From contig JAVKDD010000020.1 in the NCBI GenBank assembly GCA_040222455.1, positions 489,821 to 553,820 on the forward strand: a stretch of DNA of 64,000 nt. Reading direction: 5' to 3'. Position 1 is the stretch's first letter. Each line of letters starts with the position of its first letter. Under the pieces are notes generated by a model. The model did no database searches. It had not been told where the DNA came from and saw only the letters and a list, made by a program, of their open reading frames with translations. Positions 33,161 to 41,027 of this stretch are shown here, in pieces. This stretch comes from RHLJ01 sp040222455 (lineage in GTDB: Bacteria; Bacteroidota; Rhodothermia; Balneolales; Balneolaceae). Both the position numbers and the translations under genes were made by a program.

Positions 33161-33234
33161 AATTTCTGGGTTAAAATAATTGTGAACTTTTTTAGTGATT
33201 TGTTACACAAGAATTATAATGGAGAATTGGGACG
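33161..33234. promoter_or_regulatory. Divergent immunity promoter/operator region
   Basis: The 74-base gap between the divergent repressor and early genes must hold both promoters. An imperfect palindrome, TTGTTACACAA, lies at 33200-33210 and is a plausible operator. The AT-rich rest contains candidate -10-like stretches but no unambiguous promoter box. The assignment is positional. Confidence 0.5.
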
Positions 33235-33690
33235 TTGTCAAACGAAAACATTGCAAATATCAATGTTATTTTTGAGAGACTTAAAACTCTTAAAAACTAT
33301 ACTAAAGACGCTGAAATAGCTGATTTATTAGGGATTGTTGTATCTACTCTTAGGAGTAGAAAGTCCAGAAACGCAATTCCATATGAGGAGTTAATTGCAA
33401 ATCTGAGCGCAGAAGAGTTTGCATTTGTGATGAATGGAGTAGAATTGAGACGTTCAGAAGGTGATTCAAATCCCCTTGAAGAAAATATGGTAAATGAGCC
33501 TTCTTCTACTTATCCAATAGAGAATATTGTACCTGATGATGAAGTGAGTTTAAGTAATTTTGCAGCACAAGTAATTGCCCGGTTAGAAGCTTCTCCTTTG
33601 TCTGCAAAGGCAAAAATTCAGATCGTAGATTCACTAATTCGTATAATTCAACAAGATTTGGAGCGTTCCCAGGCTCAAAATGATTCATGA
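33235..33690 (+). CDS. Helix-turn-helix repressor, CI-type
   Basis: A 151-residue protein starting with TTG at 33235 (SNENIANINVIFERLKTLKNYTKDAEIADLLGIVVSTLRSRKSRNAIPYEELI). The first 65 residues are a phage CI-type helix-turn-helix: a scanning helix at IADLLGIV and a recognition helix at STLRSRKSR. The remainder is a flexible linker (SEGDSNPLEENMVNEPSS) and a C-terminal helix (SLSNFAAQVIARLEASPLSAKAKIQIVDSLIRIIQQDL). It lacks the autocleaving S24 domain usually fused to such repressors. A stray S24 piece lies 0.6 kb downstream. It diverges from the Ner-like gene, so it is the probable lysogeny repressor. Confidence 0.75.
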   Translation: MSNENIANINVIFERLKTLKNYTKDAEIADLLGIVVSTLRSRKSRNAIPYEELIANLSAEEFAFVMNGVELRRSEGDSNPLEENMVNEPSSTYPIENIVPDDEVSLSNFAAQVIARLEASPLSAKAKIQIVDSLIRIIQQDLERSQAQNDS

Positions 33691-33757
33691 TTCAATACCC
33701 AATAATTTTCTTAAACGTATTCTTTAATTAAACAAATTTATGTGACAGCATAGTGTC

Positions 33758-34324
33758 ATGTCCTTAAAGATGAATATCAGATATCTTTTTTTGTTCCTTG
33801 TATTTCTTACTGGGTGTGAACCTTCACTAGAAGAATACATTCAAGAATCTAGTGTCTATAACTGTGGCAAATCACTAAAACTTGGAGATATAATCACTGA
33901 TAGTACTTTAAGTGAAGATTTTTCTTATTCCGTTCCACAAGGTCTATACTATTTAACCTGTGATGATATAATTTTATTTCTGGTAGGAAGTAGTTCTTCT
34001 GATGGGCTAATAGTTCAAGTTCAAGAATCACGTTTTAAAGTAAATTCAGAAAATCGGGTTATTGAGTTACAAGGCATTTCTTCCAGGCATCCAAGTATGA
34101 ATTTAATTCCATCATGGAATGCTTTCACTGAAAAAAGAAAAATTGAGAAAGTTTATCCAGTGTATGATTTCATAAACAGAGATACATATATATGGACTGG
34201 TGATAAATATAAACTATCTCTTCAATGGCTTAAATTAGGAGAAGGAAGCTATCGACATACTATTACCACTCATTTATCGATCATCTACAAAAGATTTAGT
34301 AGTACTTCGTGTAAAAGGGGATAG
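33758..34324 (+). CDS. Lipoprotein of unknown function at the immunity end
   Basis: A 188-residue protein with a signal sequence and a lipobox (LFLVFLTGC at about 13-21), predicting lipid attachment to the membrane. The mature part (YNCGKSLKLGDIITDSTLSEDFSYSVPQGLYYLTCDDIILFLVGSS) is beta-rich; two later cysteines may pair. There is no family I know. It lies between the repressor and the S24 remnant, both phage genes, so it looks like a lysogenic conversion (moron) gene. Its last ~25 codons overlap the S24 coding sequence in another frame, suggesting that the gene's natural end was lost in a rearrangement. Confidence 0.6.
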   Translation: MSLKMNIRYLFLFLVFLTGCEPSLEEYIQESSVYNCGKSLKLGDIITDSTLSEDFSYSVPQGLYYLTCDDIILFLVGSSSSDGLIVQVQESRFKVNSENRVIELQGISSRHPSMNLIPSWNAFTEKRKIEKVYPVYDFINRDTYIWTGDKYKLSLQWLKLGEGSYRHTITTHLSIIYKRFSSTSCKRG

Positions 34325-34580
34325 TATGGAACCACAAATAATGGATTCAGATGATATTCTAATTGATAAAAGGCGTAATAATCCTAGATTTGGTCCAGCG
34401 TATTTAATTCGCCTGGACGATGTCCTGCATTGCAAGCTCATCCAAACATTTGGAGACGAACGCTGGCGTATTATGTCCAAAAACGACAGCTACGAATCAT
34501 TCGATGTAAACCCAACAACCGAACCCATCGAAGTAATCGGAGAAGTACTCTGGTGGAGCCGAAAAAGCCCGTATTTGTGA
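34239..34580 (+). pseudogene. LexA/CI-type S24 peptidase domain remnant
   Basis: An open frame begins after a TAG at 34236-34238 and reads LLPLIYRSSTKDLVVLRVKGDSMEP, then IMDSDDILIDKRRNN and YLIRLDDVLHCKLIQ, ending at 34580. The VKGDSMEP box is the serine motif of LexA/CI autopeptidases, and the lysine of CKLIQ is the usual second residue. There is no usable start before that serine: the first ATG (34326) is inside SMEP and would remove it. The N-terminal DNA-binding half is missing. It is therefore a cut-down repressor tail or a frameshifted piece. Its stop overlaps the next start (TGATG). Confidence 0.65.
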
Positions 34581-35287
34581 TGTTTAAATCAAACCTTGAT
34601 AAAAATATAATTACTGCATATACATCCACAATTGGTAAAGAAATGCAGCTTTCTGTTCAGGCTTTTGATCTATATTATCGGTTTAGAACCTTAGCCTTAC
34701 TCAGATTTATAGATAATAATGACAGCTTAGAAATCATTACAGATGTAGATACAAAAATGGAGTTTGCTTGGGATGATCGCTTTCAAAAAGTGCTTGCTGA
34801 ATATGTCGCTATTAAAAAAGAAATAGCTTCACACCATAAATACTCAAATTATGACGGTCTTTTCCAAACACAAATAATACCTCTGGAAGGACTTATTCCA
34901 CCTCAAAAAAAGTGGAAGCGAAAAATAATTGACTACATATATTACCACGAAAACAGAATCGATGATATCTCACATATTTTAGCTGCTAATAAGATTAAAT
35001 TCTATGAAGGAAAAAATATCCTTCAATATGTTTTTGCATTAAAAAATGGGTTTGCTAATGCACGTAAGATATATAAGGCACTATCTTCAGATACATTCGG
35101 TTTCCTATATTTATCTCAAAAAGTTCAAAATCCAAATTCATTTGATTCTACTCATTCAGGAGAAAGATATCATTTAAACGAGATCCTAGAGATGGAGAAC
35201 AACACACTTAATCCACCTATTTATTTCTGTGGTGGCTTAAACTCGATTGGATCATGGGATCCATATCCTACTTATAAACGTCATTAA
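34580..35287 (+). CDS. Unknown 235-aa protein at the prophage immunity end
   Basis: Starts at the ATG at 34580 that overlaps the S24 stop. A longer frame back to 34430 is out-of-phase read-through and is rejected. The product is soluble with no signal peptide or transmembrane segment. It has stretches such as SVQAFDLYYRFRTLALLRFIDNNDSLEIITDVD, then FHENRIDDISHILAANKIKFYEGKNILQYVF-type helices, and a final tail PPIYFCGGLNSIGSWDPYPTYKRH. I recognise no fold or motif. It is the gene nearest the right terminal repeat; that location in Mu-like phages commonly carries exclusion or anti-phage cargo, so such a role is plausible but unproven. Confidence 0.5.
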   Translation: MFKSNLDKNIITAYTSTIGKEMQLSVQAFDLYYRFRTLALLRFIDNNDSLEIITDVDTKMEFAWDDRFQKVLAEYVAIKKEIASHHKYSNYDGLFQTQIIPLEGLIPPQKKWKRKIIDYIYYHENRIDDISHILAANKIKFYEGKNILQYVFALKNGFANARKIYKALSSDTFGFLYLSQKVQNPNSFDSTHSGERYHLNEILEMENNTLNPPIYFCGGLNSIGSWDPYPTYKRH

Positions 35288-35372
35288 ATGATAATGAGTA
35301 CCACTTTTGTTTACTCAGGAACAAAAATCCCAGGGTTTTACCTGGTATAGTTCGAGTAGTGCAGTTTTCAGG

Positions 35373-35477
35373 TTGGAGGGGGAAAAAGACTTACTAGGTG
35401 AGCGTTGGAGAAAAAGAAGAAGTGAACGTGTTGCAGATTATATGGCAATACCAGAAGAACTAAAACAATTTGCGTGA
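35373..35477 (+). pseudogene. Coding remnant inside the prophage right end
   Basis: A 34-codon frame without a good start reads GERWRKRRSERVADYMAIP followed by EELKQFA and a stop. It has the look of the end of a small regulator or toxin-type protein, but it is too short to place. It may be decayed cargo between the last gene and the terminal repeat. Confidence 0.3.
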
Positions 35478-35576
35478 AATTTGCCGTTTGCGCTCTCTAC
35501 ACTATCAGCACCACCCTAAGATAACCTAATTAGTGTGATGGTGCCTGATGTCCGCTTTACCTATGGTTTACAAGGG

Positions 35577-35594
35577 CTTATTTGTTGTAGTTTC
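35577..35594 (-). repeat. Right terminal inverted repeat of the prophage
   Basis: On the reverse strand this reads GAAACTACAACAAATAAG, 16/18 identical to the left end. It is the repressor-side end of the prophage, and ATTC follows it at 35595-35598. Confidence 0.75.
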
Positions 35595-35598
35595 ATTC
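35595..35598. other. Right target-site duplication (ATTC)
   Basis: The four bases just outside the right terminal repeat are identical to those outside the left one (5617-5620), as left by staggered insertion into host DNA between the photolyase gene and rarA. Confidence 0.6.
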
Positions 35599-35700
35599 TA
35601 AGTTTATTGTAACCCCCTGTCTTTATAAATTGATAAGTGTGTATTTGGAATAGTAAAAACATATATTGCACATATTTGCAAACAATCCCTTTAAATGTAA

Positions 35701-37071
35701 ATGGATCTCTTTCAAGATAAAAAGCAGCAAGGGTTTAAGGTAAACGAACCAAATGAATTCGATTACCATCAACCAATAGCTACCAGGATGCGCCCCAATT
35801 CTTTGGATGAATTTGCCGGCCAAGAGCATTTGGTTGGAGAAGGAAAAATGCTACAAAGAATGATTGAAAGTGGAGTAATTGGCTCTCTAATTTTCTACGG
35901 TCCACCAAGTTCAGGAAAAACTACACTTGCCCATGTAATTTCTAAAGAGATAAAGGCTGCTTTTGAGATAATTAATGCAGTATTAGATGGAATTAAAGAG
36001 TTACGAACGGTAGTTGAAAAAGCAGAAAAGCTTCGAAAGCTTAATGGGCGCAAAACCATTCTTTTTGTGGATGAAATCCATCGTTGGAACAAAGCCCAGC
36101 AAGATGCACTGTTACCACATTTAGAAAGTGGAATTATTACTTTAGTTGGAGCTACTACAGAAAATCCATTCTATTCTTTGGTAAATCCTTTGTTGTCCAG
36201 ATGCCAATTATTCGAATTGAAACCACTACAAGTAGATCATGTAAGGAAAATGATTTTTCGTGCATTGAGTGATGAAAAGAGAGGTTTGGGAAATAAAAAA
36301 ATTGAAGTTAGTCCAAAAGCAGTAGATCACTTTGCCGATTACGCAGGTGGAGATGTAAGAAATGCTTTAAATGCACTTGAAGTAGCAGTTTTGTCATCAA
36401 AACCAGATGAAGAAGGTATTATAAATATCACTCTTGAAATCGCCAAAGAAAGCATTCAACGCCGCACGGTTCGATATGATAAAACCGGGGATGAACATTA
36501 CCACTACATCTCAGCATTTATTAAATCTGTACGGGGTTCAGACCCAGATGGAGCCTTGTATTGGATGAATGCTATGCTAGAAGGTGGTGATGATCCTAAT
36601 TTTATATTCCGGCGCATGTTTATTCTTGCAAGCGAAGACGTTGGTTTAGCTGAACCCAATGCAATTACAATTGTTAATTCGTGTCATGAAGCATTTATGA
36701 AATGTGGAATGCCTGAAGGAATGTTTTTCTTATCTCATGCGGCACTGTATTTAGCAATGTGTCCTAAAAGTAATAGTACACTTGGTATTTTTAAAGCAAG
36801 TAGCAATATCAAAGAAAAGGGGGTAGGAAATGTGCCCGTATACTTAAAAGATAAAACGGCAAATAAGTTATCTGCACGATATCAGGATATTGAAAATGCC
36901 TCTAAAGAATATAAATACCCACATTCTTTTCCGGGAAATTGGGTAGATCAACAATACTTACCAGAATCTTTAAAGCATGATACTTTTTATGAAGCAGGAA
37001 ATGAAGGAAGGGAAGGGTTGCTCAAAAAGAGAATTGATTTAATTAAAGGAAAAGATCAATTTGACAAATAA
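35701..37071 (+). CDS. rarA: Replication-associated recombination protein A (RarA/MgsA)
   Basis: A 456-residue AAA+ ATPase acting at stalled forks. Walker A is FYGPPSSGKTT (about 65-74), Walker B is ILFVDEIHRWNKAQQD, sensor 1 is LVGATTENPF, and the arginine-finger stretch is LLSRCQLFEL. The C-terminal part, with YHYISAFIKSVRGSDPDGALYW, then GVGNVPVYLKDKTANK and YKYPHSFPGNWVDQQYLP, is the MgsA/RarA tetramerisation region. Length is normal for the family. The start at 35701 is the first ATG after the prophage junction. Its promoter region now begins right at the phage end (107 bases upstream), so prophage insertion may have altered its control. Confidence 0.95.
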   Translation: MDLFQDKKQQGFKVNEPNEFDYHQPIATRMRPNSLDEFAGQEHLVGEGKMLQRMIESGVIGSLIFYGPPSSGKTTLAHVISKEIKAAFEIINAVLDGIKELRTVVEKAEKLRKLNGRKTILFVDEIHRWNKAQQDALLPHLESGIITLVGATTENPFYSLVNPLLSRCQLFELKPLQVDHVRKMIFRALSDEKRGLGNKKIEVSPKAVDHFADYAGGDVRNALNALEVAVLSSKPDEEGIINITLEIAKESIQRRTVRYDKTGDEHYHYISAFIKSVRGSDPDGALYWMNAMLEGGDDPNFIFRRMFILASEDVGLAEPNAITIVNSCHEAFMKCGMPEGMFFLSHAALYLAMCPKSNSTLGIFKASSNIKEKGVGNVPVYLKDKTANKLSARYQDIENASKEYKYPHSFPGNWVDQQYLPESLKHDTFYEAGNEGREGLLKKRIDLIKGKDQFDK

Positions 37072-37072
37072 A

Positions 37073-37104
37073 AACAGGCGAGGTGGATCAGCACTTCGCC
37101 TGTT
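37073..37104. terminator. Hairpin after rarA
   Basis: AACAGGCGA (37073-37081) pairs with TCGCCTGTT (37096-37104). The T-run is better on the reverse strand (TTTTTATTTG after the stem) than on the forward strand (TTGTTGTTGG). It may therefore serve a leftward transcript as well as, or instead of, rarA. Confidence 0.65.
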
Positions 37105-37409
37105 GTTGTTGGAGTCACTAATACAACCGGAAGGTGAATCGTAGCCTAACCAACCTGATCCCCCGGCAATGTATTAGGCGGAATAAAACTTAAAAAAATT
37201 GGATTACTTACTTGTTCATGACACATAAAATGATACGGACAAATTCATTTAATACAAAAAATTATTAGGTAAATTTAAAAATTAAATTAATAAAGTTACA
37301 TATTTAAGGGAAAAGCGCTTACAAAATAAATTTAAAAAAATATTTTTGTTGAGGGAATGATTTTCATGATCATTGAGTAGTTTTAAAGACTTAAGAATTT
37401 AAAAAACTT
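37105..37409. other. 305-base gap with a compact RNA-like fold
   Basis: CTAATACA (37118-37125) pairs exactly with TGTATTAG (37170-37177), and between them ACCGGAAGGT forms a GGAA-tetraloop hairpin. This part is GC-richer than its surroundings. The rest (37180-37409) is AT-rich and probably holds the promoter of the reductase gene. No reading frame is convincing. An RNA gene is possible but unproven. Confidence 0.4.
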
Positions 37410-37952
37410 ATGGATTTAAAAATTATTAGCAGTACAGATCGACCCAATTCTAAATCATTAGAAGTATCAAACTATGTAAAGACTTTATATGATAAAGAAG
37501 GTGTATTTCCAGAGGTTATAAGCCTTGAAGACTTCCCACTTTCGGATATAGTTGGAGGTTTGTATGGAGAAAAAATAAAATCCATTCAAGATTTTCGAGA
37601 ACCTATTTTAAATGCGAATGCGTTACTTTTTGTGATCCCTGAATACAATGGAGGGTTTCCAGGTGTATTAAAATTATTTATTGATTACCTACCATTTCCA
37701 GGTGCATTCGAGAAAATTCCTATGGCTTTTATTGGAGTTGCTGCTGGAGCTTTTGGGGGGCTGAGACCAGTAGAACAATTTCAAATGGTAGCTAATTACC
37801 GAAATGCAATACAATTTCCAGAGCGCGTTTTTATTAACCGAGTGAATTCAGAGTTTGATCCGAAAAATGGACTGAAAAATGACTTCCAGCAACAGCTATT
37901 GGAGAATCAAACCAAAAACTTTGTTCGGTTTATTGAAGCCTTAGGAGATTAA
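37410..37952 (+). CDS. NADPH-dependent FMN reductase-family protein
   Basis: A 180-residue flavodoxin-like protein. The N-terminal phosphate loop (IISSTDRPNSKSLEVSNYV) binds FMN; the PEYNGGFPGVLKLFIDYL box at about 73-90 and GAFGGLRPVEQFQM after it are hallmarks of the NADPH-FMN reductase/ChrR-ArsH group. These enzymes reduce flavins, quinones or metal ions; which substrate applies here is not known. It is a single-gene unit, converging on the response-regulator gene that ends 2 bases after its stop. Confidence 0.88.
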   Translation: MDLKIISSTDRPNSKSLEVSNYVKTLYDKEGVFPEVISLEDFPLSDIVGGLYGEKIKSIQDFREPILNANALLFVIPEYNGGFPGVLKLFIDYLPFPGAFEKIPMAFIGVAAGAFGGLRPVEQFQMVANYRNAIQFPERVFINRVNSEFDPKNGLKNDFQQQLLENQTKNFVRFIEALGD

Positions 37953-37954
37953 GC

Positions 37955-38659
37955 CTAATTTGTTTTAAGTAAATAACCTACTCCGTGCAAGGTAATCAGG
38001 TATCTTGGATCATCGGGGTGAACTTCAATTTTAGCACGAAGTTTAGAAATGTGAACATCAACGGTTCTCGTATTAGTACTATATTCGTATCTCCAAACTT
38101 TTTCCAGAAGTTCGTCTCTTGAAACTGGTTCACCTCTGGCACCTAAGAGATATCGTATTAATTCAACTTCTCTGGCGGTAAGTTCATTTACTTTTCCGTC
38201 TGAAAAAATGACTTCAGATTCAAGTAAATCAATTTTTACGCCACCAAGTTTTAAAAGGTCTACTTCACTAGAAGACGAATAGGAACTCGCTCTTCGCAAC
38301 CTTGCTTGTATCCGGGCAAGTAATTCTTTTACACCAAATGGTTTGGTGATATAGTCGTCTGCGCCAAGATTAAGTCCTTTTACTTTATCAATTTCTTGAT
38401 CTTTTGCAGTAAGCATAATTATTGGAAAGGAGTATTTATGTGCACGAACTTCTTTACAAATATCATAACCACTTTTACCTGGCAACATTATATCAAGAAT
38501 CATTAAGTCTGGGGAATGTTCTTTAACAAGTTCTACAGCATGATCACCATCTTCACTTACTATTACTTGATAACCTTCACTTTCGAGGGTATCACGAAGG
38601 GTAAAAATGAGACTTGGCTCATCTTCGACTACAAGAATTTTAATTGTTTTATCAGGCAT
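37955..38659 (-). CDS. OmpR/PhoB-family response regulator
   Basis: A 234-residue DNA-binding regulator. The receiver domain (about 5-118) has the phosphoacceptor aspartate in LMILDIMLPG and the conserved lysine in YITKPFG. The winged-helix output domain (about 135-232) ends with VSRDELLEKVWRYEYSTNTRTVDVHISKLRAKIE, then YLITLHGVGYLL. Its start overlaps the histidine kinase stop by 8 bases (GTATGCCTGA), so the two are coupled. It resembles the RprY-type regulators of Bacteroidota; what it controls cannot be read from this window. Confidence 0.93.
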   Translation of the reverse strand: MPDKTIKILVVEDEPSLIFTLRDTLESEGYQVIVSEDGDHAVELVKEHSPDLMILDIMLPGKSGYDICKEVRAHKYSFPIIMLTAKDQEIDKVKGLNLGADDYITKPFGVKELLARIQARLRRASSYSSSSEVDLLKLGGVKIDLLESEVIFSDGKVNELTAREVELIRYLLGARGEPVSRDELLEKVWRYEYSTNTRTVDVHISKLRAKIEVHPDDPRYLITLHGVGYLLKTN

Positions 38660-40355
38660 ACTCCGAAGTATTGATCACGTTTTTATTTTGCTTCTTATTA
38701 CTATTTGTTGGCGATAGGCTTTGTTCTTCTCTCACGAAAATAGGAAATCTTAACGTGAAAGTAGTGCCTTTTCCAACTTCACTAATAACTTCAATGGTTC
38801 CACCATTTAATTCTGTTAAATTTTTCACAATACTAAGACCAAGACCATGCCCTTTAGTTTTAGCATTTAATGAGTCTTCAACGCGGTAGAACTTTTTGAA
38901 AATATTTTTTAAATGTTTTCTTGGAATCCCAATACCAGTGTCAGAAACATGGATAATCATGTGTTTTTGACTGGATTCTATTGCAAACTTAAGAGTTTTT
39001 TTCTTTCCTGAATATTTAATCGAGTTTTCAGTAAGATTGCTTAGTACAGTTTCAAGATGGTCGTTATCAATCATTACAATTACATTATCTCGACTCTGCT
39101 GAAAAGTTAACGTGAACCCTTTATTTTCGATATAAGCTCTATTTTCTTGTATAAAGCGTTGAACTAATTGGTTTAAATTTGTTGGTGCAGCTTTAATTAG
39201 CGTTTGACCAGAGTCGGTTTTAGCCACATCAAGTAATTTTTCAATCATTTTACGTAACCGTATGGATTCATCATAAATATGCCCACCATACTGTTTTAAA
39301 CGTTCAGGTTCGGTTACCCTTCCATCTGATATATTCTCACCCGCGGCCTGCATAACAGCCAAAGGTGTTTTAAGTTCGTGTGTAACATTTGCAAGAAAAC
39401 CTGCTTGCCGCTGTGATAGATTTCGCTCTTTCTGAGCTGTATAAAACATGAATAGTAATGCTCCCATCAGAAAGAGAACAGCAAATCCAAGGACAATCAG
39501 ATTCTTGATTAAAGAAGAGTCATAAACAGCTCCAACAGGGTTACCTAAAAAAGCAATTTTAACCCTCCAGTTGTCAAGCATATTCCCATATAGAAACTTT
39601 CGACGACCATCTTCTATTTCACGGTCATAATTAACTGATGGGTTGTTCGTAGCTAGAATGTCTTTATTAGCCCAGTCATGTAGCCAGATAATAGTTTGTG
39701 GGTAGGCTTTGGGATCAAAGTATTCTATAAATTTTGGGGCAATTAAATCATTTACAATATAATCTTTATTAAGTGAGGCACTTAGATATCCAATGATGCG
39801 ATTTTCATTGATATTAATGAATCCAATATTCATAGTTCGGTGTGCATCGAATTCAGTGTTTGTATTCCACCTGTAATCAAAGCTATTCAGCTCGATTTTA
39901 GCTTTAGTTCTTGCTAAACCAACACCATCGCAAAGAGTTGAAGGATAATCGTTCGTGAAATCCATTCGTTGTGTAGAATAATTGAATGAATAAATCATAG
40001 AATTTTCAACGCAGGGGTCAGTCCCTTCGGGCGTGTAATAAATCCCATCAAAAAGAGGGCTTTTGGACGCTGCTATTATTTTTTCGTGGACTGACGGTGG
40101 AAACTTTCCGTAATTGACGATTGTATTTTCTGTAGGCTCAAGTTCTAGACTTCCAAGCCCATTAAAAGGTTCGTAGATATTAAAACTGATATCTCTAACC
40201 ATATCGTCTAGGATCTGAAGTTGGCGTTCTTCTTCCCCATCTACCATTCTATCGCGAATATCGTAAAGAGAATATACATTCATGCCAGTTAACGCAATAA
40301 TTGCGAGAAGTCCGATCCCAAGAAGAGCCCACCTTAATGCTTTGCTTCGTAACAT
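38652..40355 (-). CDS. Membrane sensor histidine kinase
   Basis: A 567-residue kinase. Transmembrane helices lie at about 8-27 and 284-305, enclosing a large periplasmic sensor domain of ~255 residues with no named fold. The cytoplasmic part has the HisKA box NVTHELKTPLAVMQ with the phosphorylated H326. The ATPase boxes are NLTENSIKYS, VSDTGIGIPRKHLKNIFKKFYRVE and GHGLGLSIVKNL. It resembles RprX/PhoR-type kinases. It is transcribed with the response regulator that follows. The signal it senses is not known. Confidence 0.93.
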   Translation of the reverse strand: MLRSKALRWALLGIGLLAIIALTGMNVYSLYDIRDRMVDGEEERQLQILDDMVRDISFNIYEPFNGLGSLELEPTENTIVNYGKFPPSVHEKIIAASKSPLFDGIYYTPEGTDPCVENSMIYSFNYSTQRMDFTNDYPSTLCDGVGLARTKAKIELNSFDYRWNTNTEFDAHRTMNIGFININENRIIGYLSASLNKDYIVNDLIAPKFIEYFDPKAYPQTIIWLHDWANKDILATNNPSVNYDREIEDGRRKFLYGNMLDNWRVKIAFLGNPVGAVYDSSLIKNLIVLGFAVLFLMGALLFMFYTAQKERNLSQRQAGFLANVTHELKTPLAVMQAAGENISDGRVTEPERLKQYGGHIYDESIRLRKMIEKLLDVAKTDSGQTLIKAAPTNLNQLVQRFIQENRAYIENKGFTLTFQQSRDNVIVMIDNDHLETVLSNLTENSIKYSGKKKTLKFAIESSQKHMIIHVSDTGIGIPRKHLKNIFKKFYRVEDSLNAKTKGHGLGLSIVKNLTELNGGTIEVISEVGKGTTFTLRFPIFVREEQSLSPTNSNKKQNKNVINTSEYA

Positions 40356-40476
40356 ATTGTAAGGGTTGTATACAATTTATACTAAAATACTAGAACGGAA
40401 GGTTACATCAATCTTTAAAATGGTAAAAATTCGTGAACAAAAGGAAAAGATAGATCTAATATTTTTGAGACAATGG

Positions 40477-40854
40477 TTATTCTCTAAAGTTCCTTTCAAG
40501 AGAATCCTTAAGATCATTAAATTCGATTGGTTTCACTAGATAATCAACATATCCTGTTTCTTTAGCTCTTTGAACATGGTAAGAATCAGAGTTACCAGTA
40601 ATATAAATAACAGGCACTTCCGAGAATTTTCTAATTTCCATCATAGCTTCAATTCCATCCATATCTCCTTCTAGTGATATGTCCATAAGAATCAAATCTG
40701 GATTGATGCGTTTTGCTACTTCTATAGCAGTTTTGCCATAAACTAACTCCCCTTCAGCATCGTAACCCAATTTTTCCAGATAGCTTTCGTATAGAAGATT
40801 CAGTATTAGATCGTCTTCGACAATCATGACTGTTTTATTCTGTGATTTTTCCAT
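40477..40854 (-). CDS. Single-domain response regulator
   Basis: A 125-residue receiver domain only (IVEDDLILNLLYESYLEKLGYD). The phosphoacceptor aspartate lies in ILMDISLEGDMDG, with the conserved threonine in YITGNSDS and lysine in VKPIEFND. No output domain is attached, so it must signal by protein contact, as CheY-like and phosphorelay intermediates do. It lies 121 bases upstream of the histidine kinase on the same strand but is probably a separate transcript. Confidence 0.88.
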   Translation of the reverse strand: MEKSQNKTVMIVEDDLILNLLYESYLEKLGYDAEGELVYGKTAIEVAKRINPDLILMDISLEGDMDGIEAMMEIRKFSEVPVIYITGNSDSYHVQRAKETGYVDYLVKPIEFNDLKDSLERNFRE

Positions 40855-40990
40855 TGCAAATTATTGTCATTCCAAAGTCTAACTAGCTACAAAATATAAT
40901 AATAACACGATTAATCATTAAACAAAATTCTTTATATATATAATAAAGATTAATAATACGCGAAGTTAGATCATGTAGTGCAAGAGGCAA

Positions 40991-41025
40991 AAAAAAGCCC
41001 CTTAAAATGTATTTAAGGGGCTTAA
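40991..41025 (-). terminator. Terminator of the tRNA-Leu gene
   Basis: AAGCCCCTTAAA pairs with TTTAAGGGGCTT (reverse strand) with an ATGTA-type loop. A run of T follows on the reverse strand, directly after the 3' end of the tRNA. Confidence 0.85.
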
Positions 41026-41027
41026 AG

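Larger units (their letters stand above)
5621..35594. mobile_element. Mu-like transposable prophage, about 30 kb
   Basis: The element starts with AAAACTACAACAAATTAG at 5621 and ends with the inverse of GAAACTACAACAAATAAG at 35594, matching at 16 of 18 positions. The same four bases, ATTC, lie just outside both ends (5617-5620 and 35595-35598), as expected for a target duplication. Inside are a MuA-type DD35E transposase, a MuB-type ATPase, a GemA-like protein, a Mu-type portal, terminase, gpI protease, MuF and head-completion proteins, an endolysin, a tape measure and tail-tip genes. The set looks complete enough for a viable phage, apart from doubt over the repressor. It lies between the class II photolyase gene and rarA. 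The exact ends are inferred from the repeat pair. Mu's 5-bp duplication and TG ends are not seen. Confidence 0.9.

Noticed and set aside
34430..34579. N-terminal extension of the 235-aa unknown protein
   Set aside because: It would overlap the S24 remnant out of phase; the ATG at 34580 overlapping the previous stop is more natural.
37118..37177. Small signal recognition particle RNA
   Set aside because: A GGAA loop is present but the flanking conserved loop bases do not fit and the hairpin is too short.
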